From: Candidatus Omnitrophota bacterium
GTDB taxonomy: Bacteria; Omnitrophota; Gorgyraeia; Aquiviventales; Aquiviventaceae
DNA: 11,242 nt
Direction: 5' to 3'
Assembly: GCA_023247155.1 (NCBI GenBank)
Contig: JAHFGZ010000005.1
Span: forward strand, 26,772-38,013
The notes under the pieces are model-generated. The model was not told where the DNA came from, did no database searches, and saw only the letters and a program-made list of their open reading frames with translations. The stretch's first letter is position 1. Every line of letters starts with the position of its first letter. This document shows positions 1 through 5,568 of this stretch, in pieces. The translations under genes were made by a program, and so were the position numbers.

Positions 1-890
1 AGGTTCTGCACCTGCTCGCGGATCTTCTCGATGCAGCCCTTGAGGTCGACCACGTGCTGGGCGGCCCGCGCGTCGTTCACCTTGGCCCCCATCGTGTTCG
101 CCTCGCGCGTAAGCTCCTGCGCGATGAAATCCAGCCGTTTGCCGACGAGCGAATCGCCGGAGAGCGTCTGGTGCATGTACGCGACGTGGCTCTCCAGGCG
201 CACGAGCTCCTCATGGATGTCCGCCTCTTTGGCGATGGCGGCCGCCTGCTCGAGCTGCGAGAGGGAGAGGGCCGAGCCGGGGCCCGCCAGCTCCCGCAGG
301 CGCTGCCGCAGCCGCCGGCGCTGCGCCGCCAGGGCCGCGGGCAGCCGGCGTCTCACCGCGCGCATGTGGCGTTCGATCGCCCGCAGCTGATTGCGCACGT
401 CGCGGACGAGCCGGCTTCCCTCGCGCCGGCGCGAGCGGACCAGCTCCTGCAGCGCCGCCTGCGCAGTCACCAGGATGGGCTCCTGCAGCCGCTCGGCGGG
501 GACGCGCTCCTCGGAGATGGTCAGCGCCTGCGGCAGCGCCAGGAGATGGTCAAGGGTCACCGGCCCCTTGAAGCCGAGCCGCCGCTGCGCCGCACGGAGT
601 GCGTCATGGTACCGCTTGAGCAGCGCCTCATCAACCGTCACCCGCCGCTCGTCTGAGCGGGCCGCGTGCACGGCGACGGACACCTCGAGGCGCCCTCGAC
701 GGATGCCGCGCCGCAGCAGCTCGGCCAGCCGACCCTGCAACGAGGTCAGCCCGTTGGGCAGCCGCTGCTCCACCTCCAGATACCGGTGGTTCGTGCTGCG
801 CAACTCCACGGTCACGCTGCCGAAGGGCGTCTGCCGCGTGGCGCGGCCGTAGCCGGTCATGCTGTGGAGCTGCGGAGGGCGCGCGGTCAT
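1..890 (-). CDS. yicC: YicC family endoribonuclease, 3' end cut by window edge
   Basis: YicC/YloC proteins are a conserved endoribonuclease family linked to small-RNA and mRNA decay; the role here is by homology only. Seen: 296 complete codons. The family N-terminal signature MTGYGRA is at residues 11-17, followed by an N-terminal domain to about residue 165. The C-terminal DUF1732 part carries ELTREANTMGAKVNDA (258-273) and ends in EKIREQVQNL, so only one to a few codons are probably missing, since relatives such as E. coli YicC (287 aa) end just after this point. Start chosen: ATG at 890, whose first bases overlap the ndk stop (ATGA), implying translational coupling. An internal ATG at 860, which begins exactly at MTGYGRA, is the alternative. 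No Shine-Dalgarno sequence is visible at either start. It is the last gene of the parA-parB-ndk-yicC run within the window. Confidence 0.93.
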   Translation of the reverse strand, partial: MTARPPQLHSMTGYGRATRQTPFGSVTVELRSTNHRYLEVEQRLPNGLTSLQGRLAELLRRGIRRGRLEVSVAVHAARSDERRVTVDEALLKRYHDALRAAQRRLGFKGPVTLDHLLALPQALTISEERVPAERLQEPILVTAQAALQELVRSRRREGSRLVRDVRNQLRAIERHMRAVRRRLPAALAAQRRRLRQRLRELAGPGSALSLSQLEQAAAIAKEADIHEELVRLESHVAYMHQTLSGDSLVGKRLDFIAQELTREANTMGAKVNDARAAQHVVDLKGCIEKIREQVQN

Positions 891-1378
891 CGGGGGGCCG
901 CAGGCGCGGGCGGCGCCAATAGCTCGTGCGGCTTGAACCACAGGGTGATCTCGCGCTCCGCATCGGCGAGGTCGGAGGAGGTGTGCAGGACGTTCTCCAT
1001 GCAGCCATCCGCCGTGTTGCGGCCAAGCGCCCCTCTGATGGACATCGGGTCGGCTTGCTCCGGATTGGTCGCGCCGGTGGCCTCCCGGACCCTGGCCACC
1101 GCGTCGCGGCCCCAGAAAACAAACGCCAGGACGTAGGGCACGCCGTGCAGCTCGCCTCGAAGATGGGCGACCGTGCTGCGGAAAAACGGCTTGTTCCGGA
1201 TGTGCCGGTAGTGCGTCTCGGCCAGCTCCTGGCTCACCGGCATCACCTTGGCGCCGATGATCGAGAGTCCCAGCGGCTCGAGGCGCGAGAGCGCAGCCCC
1301 CACCAGCCCCCGCCGGATCGCGTCCGGCTTGACGAGGACCAGCGTCGCCTGCTCAAGCCCACCCGCGGCGTCCCTCAA
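887..1378 (-). CDS. ndk: Nucleoside diphosphate kinase
   Basis: Ndk transfers the gamma phosphate between nucleoside triphosphates and diphosphates through a phosphohistidine, balancing NTP and dNTP pools in the cytoplasm. Seen: the N-terminal strand TLVLVKPDAIRRGLVG, the HIRNKPFF helix, ATNPEQADPMSIRG, and the active-site segment NVLHTSSD with the catalytic His, followed by AEREITLWF. The start is uncertain. The frame is open to an ATG at 1471, but that would give 194 residues, overlap parB by 29 bp and translate a palindromic repeat into a low-complexity leader. The TTG at 1378 gives 163 residues and places the kinase core about 12 residues in, as usual for the family, although no good ribosome site precedes it. 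The C-terminus has a short Pro/Ala tail. The stop overlaps the yicC start (ATGA). An ndk gene directly behind parAB is not a standard arrangement. Confidence 0.92.
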   Translation of the reverse strand: MRDAAGGLEQATLVLVKPDAIRRGLVGAALSRLEPLGLSIIGAKVMPVSQELAETHYRHIRNKPFFRSTVAHLRGELHGVPYVLAFVFWGRDAVARVREATGATNPEQADPMSIRGALGRNTADGCMENVLHTSSDLADAEREITLWFKPHELLAPPAPAAPR

Positions 1379-1386
1379 CTGCGCTC

Positions 1387-1436
1387 GGGACGCCGCCCTG
1401 AGCGGAGTCGAACGGGCGGCGCCGCCGAGGCGTCCC
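1387..1436. repeat. Nested inverted repeat in the parB-ndk gap
   Basis: Two sets of perfect 8-bp arms are nested here. The inner pair CGCCGCCC (1391-1398) and GGGCGGCG (1414-1421) encloses a 15-base loop. The outer pair GGGACGCC (1387-1394) and GGCGTCCC (1429-1436) shares bases with the inner one, so the two are alternative or bulged stems. The loop contains TGAGCGGAGTCGAAC, which from memory resembles a short palindromic repeat (CCCTGAGCGnAGTCGAAGGG type) scattered in many environmental bacterial genomes. There is no T-run, so a classical terminator is unlikely. It may be a REP-like element or an mRNA-processing hairpin between parB and ndk. Confidence 0.5.
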
Positions 1437-1442
1437 CCAGGC

Positions 1443-2330
1443 TCAGCCGCGCGGCCCGCTGCCATGTGCATCCCGCGGCGCGGCGGATCCGTCGCCGATG
1501 CCCAGCAATTGCGCGATCCGCGCGAGATCTTCCGACGAGAAGTAGTCGATGATGATCCGCCCGCCCTTCGCGCGCGCCACCAGGCTGACTTTCGTGCCCA
1601 GCGCCCGGCGCAGCTCGTCCTCCAGGCTCTTGAGCTGCGGGTCGGCCCGGTGCGCCTGCCGTCGGCGGGCCGGCGTCAGCGCCCCGGCCAGCGCCTCGGT
1701 CTGACGGACCGTCAGGTCGCGGCGGCGCACCAGCCGATACAGTTCCAGCTGCTTGGGCCGTCCGTCGGCGCTGAGGATGGCCTTCGCGTGTCCCAGGGTG
1801 ATCGCCCCGTCGCGCAGCCCCTGCTGGATGTCGTCGGGGAGCGCCAGCAGCCGAAGGAGGTTCGCGACGGTCGCCCGGTCTTTCCCGATGGCCGCGGCGA
1901 CGGCTTCCTGCGTGTACCCGAATTCGTCCAGCAGCCGGGCGTAGCCCCGCGCCTCTTCCATGGGATTCAGGTCCTCCCGCTGCACGTTCTCGACGAGCGA
2001 GAGCTCCAGCGCCTCTTTGTCGGACAGCGGCTTGATGATCGCGGGAACCTGCGGCAGCCCCAGCGCCTGCGCGGCTCGGAAGCGCCGCTCCCCCGCCACC
2101 AGCTCGTACGTCCCATGCGCCACCGGCCTGACGATGACCGGCGCGATGATCCCTGACCGCCTGATCGACGTCTTCAGCTCCTCCAGCGCCGCCTCGCTGA
2201 TGGCGGCCCTGGGCTGGAACCGTCCCTGACGGATCTGGTCCACCCGCAGCGCCACGAAGTTCGGCGCCCCCTGCGGCACCGTTCCGCTGATGATGTCAGC
2301 CAGCCCTTTTCCAAGCCGCTTCGTCGTCAT
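1443..2330 (-). CDS. parB: Chromosome partitioning protein ParB (CTPase, parS-binding)
   Basis: ParB loads at parS, slides on DNA as a CTP-dependent clamp and stimulates ParA to segregate newly replicated origins. Seen in 295 residues: the N-terminal ParA-interacting motif KRLGKGL (4-10), box I GRFQPR (36-41), the CTP-binding and arginine-rich box GERRFRAA (80-87), ENVQREDL (114-121), a helix-turn-helix about 139-162 (TQEAVAAAIGKDRATVANLL) and a C-terminal dimerisation domain about 233-277. The ATG at 2330 overlaps the parA stop (ATGA), and AAAGGA lies about 9 bases upstream, so the start is well supported. Its likely targets are the two identical parS palindromes at 3119 and 4130. The length is typical of chromosomal ParB. 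Confidence 0.97.
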   Translation of the reverse strand: MTTKRLGKGLADIISGTVPQGAPNFVALRVDQIRQGRFQPRAAISEAALEELKTSIRRSGIIAPVIVRPVAHGTYELVAGERRFRAAQALGLPQVPAIIKPLSDKEALELSLVENVQREDLNPMEEARGYARLLDEFGYTQEAVAAAIGKDRATVANLLRLLALPDDIQQGLRDGAITLGHAKAILSADGRPKQLELYRLVRRRDLTVRQTEALAGALTPARRRQAHRADPQLKSLEDELRRALGTKVSLVARAKGGRIIIDYFSSEDLARIAQLLGIGDGSAAPRDAHGSGPRG

Positions 2331-3097
2331 CCATCCACTTCCTTTTCTATAACCTCTTGTGTAAGAAGCTGATATGATAATGCACCAGTCGAGTGCGGAT
2401 CATACAGGCAAATCGGCTTGCCGAAACTTGGGGCTTCTGCTAGGCGGATGTTGCGCGGGATCGACGTGTCAAACACGAGATCCTTGAAATACCGCTTCAC
2501 TTCCCCAGCCACCTCCTTGGCGAGGTTCGCACGGAAGTCGGTCATCGTGAGGACAATGCCTCCGACGCGCAGCGAAGGGTTGAGCGCCTGCTTGATGAGG
2601 GTGACAGCACGCATGAGCGAGTTCAGCCCCTCAAGCGCGAGGTACTCGCATTGGACCGGGATCAGCGTGCTGTCGGCGGCCACGAGCGCGTTCACCGTCA
2701 GCAACCCAAGCGATGGCGGGCAGTCGAACAGGATGAAGTCGTACAAGGGCTTCAGCGGTTCGCAGATGCGCCTCAGGAGCTGTTCCCGCCCCTCGACTGA
2801 AGCCAGGTGGGGCTCGGCGCCGGCGAGGTCGAGGCTGGCCGGCATCAGGTCCAGCTGTTCAATCGGGGTTTTCAGGATCGCGTCTGACGCTGGCAGGCCG
2901 TTCACAAGCACTTCGTACACATCCCGGTCAAGGCTGCTCCGTTGGATGCCGCACGCGGTCGTGGCGTTGCCTTGGGGGTCCAGGTCGATGAGCAGCGTTG
3001 CTCGTCCCGAGAGAGCCAGATACGATCCGACATTGACCGCCGTCGTCGATTTCCCGACGCCGCCCTTCTGATTGCAGACGGCGATGGCCCTGGCCAT
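2327..3097 (-). CDS. parA: Chromosome partitioning ATPase ParA (Soj family)
   Basis: ParA is a nucleoid-bound Walker ATPase that dimerises with ATP and moves ParB-parS complexes. Seen: the deviant Walker A motif KGGVGKST (residues 11-18, with the signature Lys11 and Lys16), the A' segment LLIDLDPQGNAT (Asp38, Asp40), Walker B FILFDCPPSLG (Asp125) and the C-terminal segment IPRNIRLAEAPSFGKPI typical of the chromosomal Soj subgroup. There is no N-terminal helix-turn-helix, so this is the short type (256 residues). The ATG at 3097 is directly preceded by a GTG at 3100 that could also start the protein, adding one residue; an AGG lies about 9 bases upstream of the ATG. A promoter at 3146-3173 and a parS palindrome at 3119-3134 precede it, so ParB binding may repress parAB. 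The stop overlaps parB by 4 bases. Confidence 0.97.
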   Translation of the reverse strand: MARAIAVCNQKGGVGKSTTAVNVGSYLALSGRATLLIDLDPQGNATTACGIQRSSLDRDVYEVLVNGLPASDAILKTPIEQLDLMPASLDLAGAEPHLASVEGREQLLRRICEPLKPLYDFILFDCPPSLGLLTVNALVAADSTLIPVQCEYLALEGLNSLMRAVTLIKQALNPSLRVGGIVLTMTDFRANLAKEVAGEVKRYFKDLVFDTSIPRNIRLAEAPSFGKPICLYDPHSTGALSYQLLTQEVIEKEVDG

Positions 3098-3118
3098 CAC
3101 CGGATGCCTGACTGGGAA

Positions 3119-3134
3119 TGTTCCACGTGGAACA
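3119..3134. promoter_or_regulatory. parS: parS centromere-like site 1
   Basis: TGTTCCACGTGGAACA is a perfect 16-bp palindrome and matches the conserved bacterial chromosomal parS consensus (TGTTNCACGTGAAACA) apart from one symmetric base. It lies between the parA promoter and the parA start, about 6-21 bases into the predicted transcript. It can therefore serve both as a ParB loading site and as an operator for parAB. Confidence 0.95.
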
Positions 3135-3145
3135 TCTGCTCCCTC

Positions 3146-3173
3146 ATTGTACCGAGAATTGCCGCGAACTCAA
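3146..3173 (-). promoter_or_regulatory. Putative sigma70-type promoter of parAB
   Basis: On the minus strand, TTGAGT (3173-3168) is followed after 16 bases by TACAAT (3151-3146), matching TTGACA/TATAAT at 4/6 and 5/6. Transcription would start near 3139, just ahead of the parS palindrome, leaving a leader of about 40 bases to parA. This suggests parA-parB-ndk-yicC is transcribed separately from the yidC operon, with possible read-through. Confidence 0.6.
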
Positions 3174-3212
3174 GCCATTTTCGGTAGTGTCTCAATGTCC
3201 CCTGATCGGTTA

Positions 3213-3237
3213 CGCACAGCTGTAGACAAGTTGTGCG
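3213..3237. repeat. Inverted-repeat cluster just downstream of yidC
   Basis: Arms CGCACA (3213-3218) and TGTGCG (3232-3237) enclose 13 bases. Two smaller palindromes, ACAGCTGT (3216-3223) and ACAAGTTGT (3226-3234), sit 10 bases apart inside and across it. The structure lies immediately past the yidC stop codon in the transcription direction but has no T-tract, so it is at best a weak terminator. An operator upstream of the parA promoter is the alternative. Confidence 0.35.
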
Positions 3238-3238
3238 C

Positions 3239-4801
3239 TCACCTGGCGAGCCGATACCAGAACAACGACGTCACGCTGTTGACAAGCCAGTAGAGCACCA
3301 GTCCTGACGGAAACTGGTAGAACATGATGCCGAACACGACCGACATGGTCGGGCCAGACATCATCTTCATGGTTGGGTTGCTTTGGTCCTGTCCAGTTTT
3401 CCCTTGTGATAAGCGGGTTTGGACATACATGACAGCGGCCATGATCAGCGGGAGGGCGTTGAATTCATTGCCGAACAACGGGAGAGAAAACGGCAGTTGA
3501 GCGAGGCGGTCTGGGAGCGAGAGATCTTTGATCCACAGAAATGACCGCCCTCTGAGCTCGACATAGTGCGAGATGGCCTGAAACATGGCAATGAAAATTG
3601 GCATCTGTAACAGCATCGGAAGGCATCCGCTGAGCGGGCTGATGCGATGCCGCTTATACAGCTCAAAAACCTCCTTGTTCGCTTTCACCTGATCGCCTTT
3701 ATGCTGGGCCATCAGGCGGTCGATCTCCGGCTTGAGCTCCTGCATCTTCTTCATCGATTTGAAGCTCAACACCGTAAACGGCGCCATGGCTGAGGTAATG
3801 GCAATGGAAAACAGGATAATCGCCACCCCGTAGCTCCTGGTGATCCCCGCAATGAAGCTGAGGGCCGCAAGCAAGATGAGCCCAATCTGACCCAGCGCGC
3901 CGATTGGAAACGCGGCACTGAAGCCAGCCTTCTGTAGTTCAAAGTAGTCTCTGGCCCCGAAGTACGCGTTGGCGATGGCCAGAGAGGCTCCCCCCTGAAG
4001 CTGGTCCAGAGAAATCCGCATCTCTGCGGCGGCTGTGCCTTCAGGGGAGGGTAGCAGGGTCACTTCGCCAAGAGTCAGCTCAGATTTTATCGATTGACAA
4101 AAATACCGCTCGGCCAGCGACAGGAGAAATGTTCCACGTGGAACAATTTTTTCTTGCTTAATTGGCCCATAGTATCGTCTGTATGTTCGCTTATGATTTT
4201 TAACATCTTCTAGTACAATGAGTTCAAGCGGATTTCGTCGCCCGTTAAGCTTATCCTCTCGCAACCACGTCGATGTTAGCGCAAGATATTCTGTTGATTT
4301 ACCATTATTTTGAAGACTTGTTAATACTATTTCAACAATGGGGTTCTGTGCATTTATCGAGTATGTAATATGGTAATTGTTTCCATTTGAGCTCACTTCG
4401 AACGTGGCGCTGCCATCAGAACGGTTGAGAAGGCGCCATCCGTTTCGTCCCTGCCCAAACTGAAGGTGCAGGAGCTCGAGGTTGCCTCCGATCTGAAGCG
4501 GTTGGCGCCTGGTTTCGTCAAGGAATCGTTTGAGCGTGACGCTCCGGATCGCGCCGCTCGATGTCCCGATCGCCACCGCAAGATCGGACGATTGGATCGA
4601 CACGGTCTCTTCTTCTTCGAGTGGATAGACCGCCGGCTCTGCGGCCTGCAGGGCGGGAGGGGACACGGCTGGGAGCTGGGGCGTCTCGCGCGGCGCCGAA
4701 GAGCCTGACCGGATGGCCGGATACCAGACGCTGAGCGCCTTGGCGTACGAGGCCAGGAACACGGCTGAGAGCAGGGCGGCGAGCAAGACGCGCTTTTCCA
4801 T
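3239..4801 (-). CDS. yidC: Membrane protein insertase YidC
   Basis: YidC inserts and folds inner-membrane proteins, alone or with SecYEG. Seen in 520 residues: an N-terminal signal-anchor helix about 5-26; a Pro-rich linker 37-60; a large periplasmic beta-domain about 65-300 (diderm type); then the conserved insertase core. The core includes a hydrophobic segment 303-321, a segment about 324-345 leading to the basic SFKSMKKMQELKP region, a cytoplasmic hairpin 357-386, SPLSGCLPMLLQMPIFIAMF (388-407), and C-terminal helices about 446-462 and 484-517 with the FPSGLVLYWLVNS motif (497-509). The ATG at 4801 overlaps the yidD stop (TGATG) with GAGGT just upstream. An in-frame ATG at 4942 would add 47 residues ahead of the signal anchor and run back inside yidD, so it was rejected. 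The gene contains a parS site (codons 219-224) and an AT-rich patch covering codons about 141-221. Confidence 0.97.
   Translation of the reverse strand: MEKRVLLAALLSAVFLASYAKALSVWYPAIRSGSSAPRETPQLPAVSPPALQAAEPAVYPLEEEETVSIQSSDLAVAIGTSSGAIRSVTLKRFLDETRRQPLQIGGNLELLHLQFGQGRNGWRLLNRSDGSATFEVSSNGNNYHITYSINAQNPIVEIVLTSLQNNGKSTEYLALTSTWLREDKLNGRRNPLELIVLEDVKNHKRTYRRYYGPIKQEKIVPRGTFLLSLAERYFCQSIKSELTLGEVTLLPSPEGTAAAEMRISLDQLQGGASLAIANAYFGARDYFELQKAGFSAAFPIGALGQIGLILLAALSFIAGITRSYGVAIILFSIAITSAMAPFTVLSFKSMKKMQELKPEIDRLMAQHKGDQVKANKEVFELYKRHRISPLSGCLPMLLQMPIFIAMFQAISHYVELRGRSFLWIKDLSLPDRLAQLPFSLPLFGNEFNALPLIMAAVMYVQTRLSQGKTGQDQSNPTMKMMSGPTMSVVFGIMFYQFPSGLVLYWLVNSVTSLFWYRLAR
4130..4145. promoter_or_regulatory. 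parS: parS centromere-like site 2, inside yidC
   Basis: This is a second, identical copy of the palindrome TGTTCCACGTGGAACA, 1011 bp from the first. It encodes VPRGT (residues 220-224) in the periplasmic domain of YidC. The full 16-base match in a coding region, close to both oriC and parAB, makes chance very unlikely, so it is probably a genuine ParB loading site embedded in a gene. Confidence 0.93.
4141..4380. other. AT-rich patch inside yidC
   Basis: Counted by hand, these 240 bases hold 87 G+C (36%), against 73% in a 60-base sample of dnaA (5941-6000) and clearly GC-rich flanking genes. The patch encodes YidC residues about 141-221, an Asn/Lys/Ile-rich part of the periplasmic domain with no frame disruption, and its right edge in the reading direction touches parS site 2. 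It could be a recombined gene segment, an architectural or easily melted DNA element, or relaxed codon use in a fast-evolving domain. Confidence 0.7.
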
Positions 4802-5034
4802 CACCTCACGGGATCGGCGCCGCCGCCAGTCAGGGGATGGCAACGAAGGAGCCTTCGCGCAGCGAGCCGCCCCCCGCGAATCGCCCCATGCCTGAGGATG
4901 GCTTCCCTGGCATACTCCGAGCAGGTCGGCAGAAACCTGCACGAATGTAACATAGTGATCGACAGTATGTTACGATAGAGTTCGATGGTGAGCAGCGCCG
5001 CAGAACTCAAGAGATCACGCCGATGCGGGTGCAT
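4801..5034 (-). CDS. yidD: Membrane protein insertion efficiency factor YidD
   Basis: YidD is a small membrane-associated protein that helps YidC-dependent insertion in E. coli. Seen in 77 residues: an amphipathic N-terminal helix (about 9-27), the family core SCRFLPTCSEYAREAI (31-46) with both conserved Cys, HG (49-50), and the C-terminal RRLLRCHPLTGGGADPV block (60-76). Start: the ATG at 5034 overlaps the rnpA end by 28 bp. A TTG at 5010, sharing bases with the rnpA stop codon (TTGA), would give 69 residues and the more usual N-terminal length. Neither has a clear ribosome site. The stop overlaps the yidC ATG by one base, which suggests coupled translation. Two small inverted repeats lie within the coding region. 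Confidence 0.92.
   Translation of the reverse strand: MHPHRRDLLSSAALLTIELYRNILSITMLHSCRFLPTCSEYAREAILRHGAIRGGRLAARRLLRCHPLTGGGADPVR
4921..4973. repeat. Two adjacent inverted repeats inside yidD
   Basis: GCAGGT (4921-4926) and ACCTGC (4935-4940) form 6-bp arms around 8 bases. GTAACATA (4947-4954) and TATGTTAC (4966-4973) form perfect 8-bp arms around 11 bases. Both lie in the yidD coding sequence. The second is AT-rich against a GC-rich background. They may fold in the mRNA, but part of the first is constrained by the conserved LPTC codons, so a functional role is uncertain. Confidence 0.4.
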
Positions 5035-5342
5035 AAGGTGAGGAGTTCTCGTTCCAGGGAAGCGGTGCCGGTGGGGATCCGCACCGGGTGAATGACGATG
5101 ACGAGATCCAGCCCGTTCCGGAATTGAAACCGGTCCGTCGACAGGATCGCCCGGAGCTGCCGCTTGAGCCGATTGCGCCTCGCCGCCCCTTTCAGTCCGC
5201 GGCGCGTGCGCAGCCCCACGCGGATCCCGTGCCCATCGTTGGGCAACGCGCCGACCGACAGCGACAGCCCCCTGGCCCACCGTCCCCGTCGATAGACCGC
5301 GGCGAATGCCTCGGTCCGCTTCAGGCTGGGATGAGTTGCCAG
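5007..5342 (-). CDS. rnpA: Ribonuclease P protein component, non-canonical start
   Basis: RnpA is the protein subunit that helps the RNase P RNA process tRNA 5' ends. Seen: the N-terminal helix LKRTEAFAAVYRRGRW; the central strand GIRVGLRTRR; the RNP signature GLKGAARRNRLKRQLRAIL with the conserved Arg/Lys cluster; and the strand LDLVIVIHP, ending at GVIS. The N-terminal homology extends well upstream of the only canonical codon available, a TTG at 5246, which would delete the first helix. No in-frame ATG, GTG or TTG exists from there back to the stop codon upstream of rpmH. The best candidate is a CTG at 5342 (protein begins MATHPSLKRTEAF, 111 residues, a normal family length), preceded closely by GGAAAGGA. 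It overlaps the 3' end of rpmH by 22 bp. The rnpA frame stays open through all of rpmH, so a longer protein starting upstream is possible. Identity is firm; the start is not. Confidence 0.88.
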   Translation of the reverse strand: MATHPSLKRTEAFAAVYRRGRWARGLSLSVGALPNDGHGIRVGLRTRRGLKGAARRNRLKRQLRAILSTDRFQFRNGLDLVIVIHPVRIPTGTASLERELLTLCTRIGVIS

Positions 5343-5461
5343 CGTCCTTTCCGTCGACGACGGCTGAGCGTCCTGCGCCCTCCCAGCGACCGCATGCGCT
5401 GGCGAAATCCGTGCGTCCTCGCCCGTTTGAGGTTGGACTTGTTCGTCAGGTGCTTTTTCAT
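5321..5461 (-). CDS. rpmH: 50S ribosomal protein L34
   Basis: L34 is a small basic protein of the large ribosomal subunit, encoded at many bacterial origins next to rnpA. Seen: 46 residues beginning MKKHLTNKSNLKRARTHGF, then RMRSLGGRRTLSRRRRKGR, matching the family core (NRKRKRVHGFRxRM...GRxVLxRRRxKGR) with a slightly longer tail (WQLIPA). The ATG at 5461 lies only about 12 bases from a consensus -10 box, giving a predicted leader of about six bases. It is the first gene of the minus-strand run rpmH-rnpA-yidD-yidC and diverges from dnaA. Confidence 0.96.
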   Translation of the reverse strand: MKKHLTNKSNLKRARTHGFRQRMRSLGGRRTLSRRRRKGRWQLIPA

Positions 5462-5473
5462 CGCGTCTCGGCC

Positions 5474-5502
5474 ATTATACGGACGCGCGGCGGAGCAATC
5501 AA
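5474..5502 (-). promoter_or_regulatory. Putative promoter of the rpmH-rnpA-yidD-yidC operon
   Basis: Minus strand: TTGATT (5502-5497), a 17-base spacer, then TATAAT (5479-5474), a perfect -10 box. The predicted start near 5467 leaves about six bases before the rpmH ATG, so the transcript would be almost leaderless. The -35 box is only 11 bp from the -35 box of the divergent dnaA promoter. Confidence 0.65.
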
Positions 5503-5513
5503 GGAGAAATCGC

Positions 5514-5542
5514 TTGAGATGCCCCTGGCGGCTTGCTATAAT
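5514..5542 (+). promoter_or_regulatory. Putative dnaA promoter with extended -10
   Basis: Plus strand: TTGAGA (5514-5519), a 17-base spacer, then TATAAT (5537-5542) preceded by TGC, making an extended -10. Transcription would start near 5549, giving a leader of about 31 bases with no evident Shine-Dalgarno sequence. The DnaA-box-like cluster begins about 20 bases downstream, suiting DnaA autorepression. Confidence 0.7.
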
Positions 5543-5568
5543 CGATTCGCTTACCTGCCCGTTCGACC

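Noticed and set aside
54..656. Plus-strand frames opposite yicC
   Set aside because: Translations have no recognisable motif, and the minus strand encodes a full YicC with family signatures at both ends.
3210..3229. DnaA-box-like TTACGCACA and TGTAGACAA downstream of yidC
   Set aside because: Each matches only 7 of 9 positions; such matches are expected dozens of times by chance in 11 kb, and they are not clustered with others.
3100..3239. Intrinsic terminator after yidC
   Set aside because: The inverted repeat there has only six-base arms and no T-tract on the minus strand.
4802..4942. N-terminal extension of yidC from the ATG at 4942
   Set aside because: It would overlap yidD by about 140 bp and precede a proper signal anchor; the ATG at 4801 couples to the yidD stop and starts MEKRVLLAALL.
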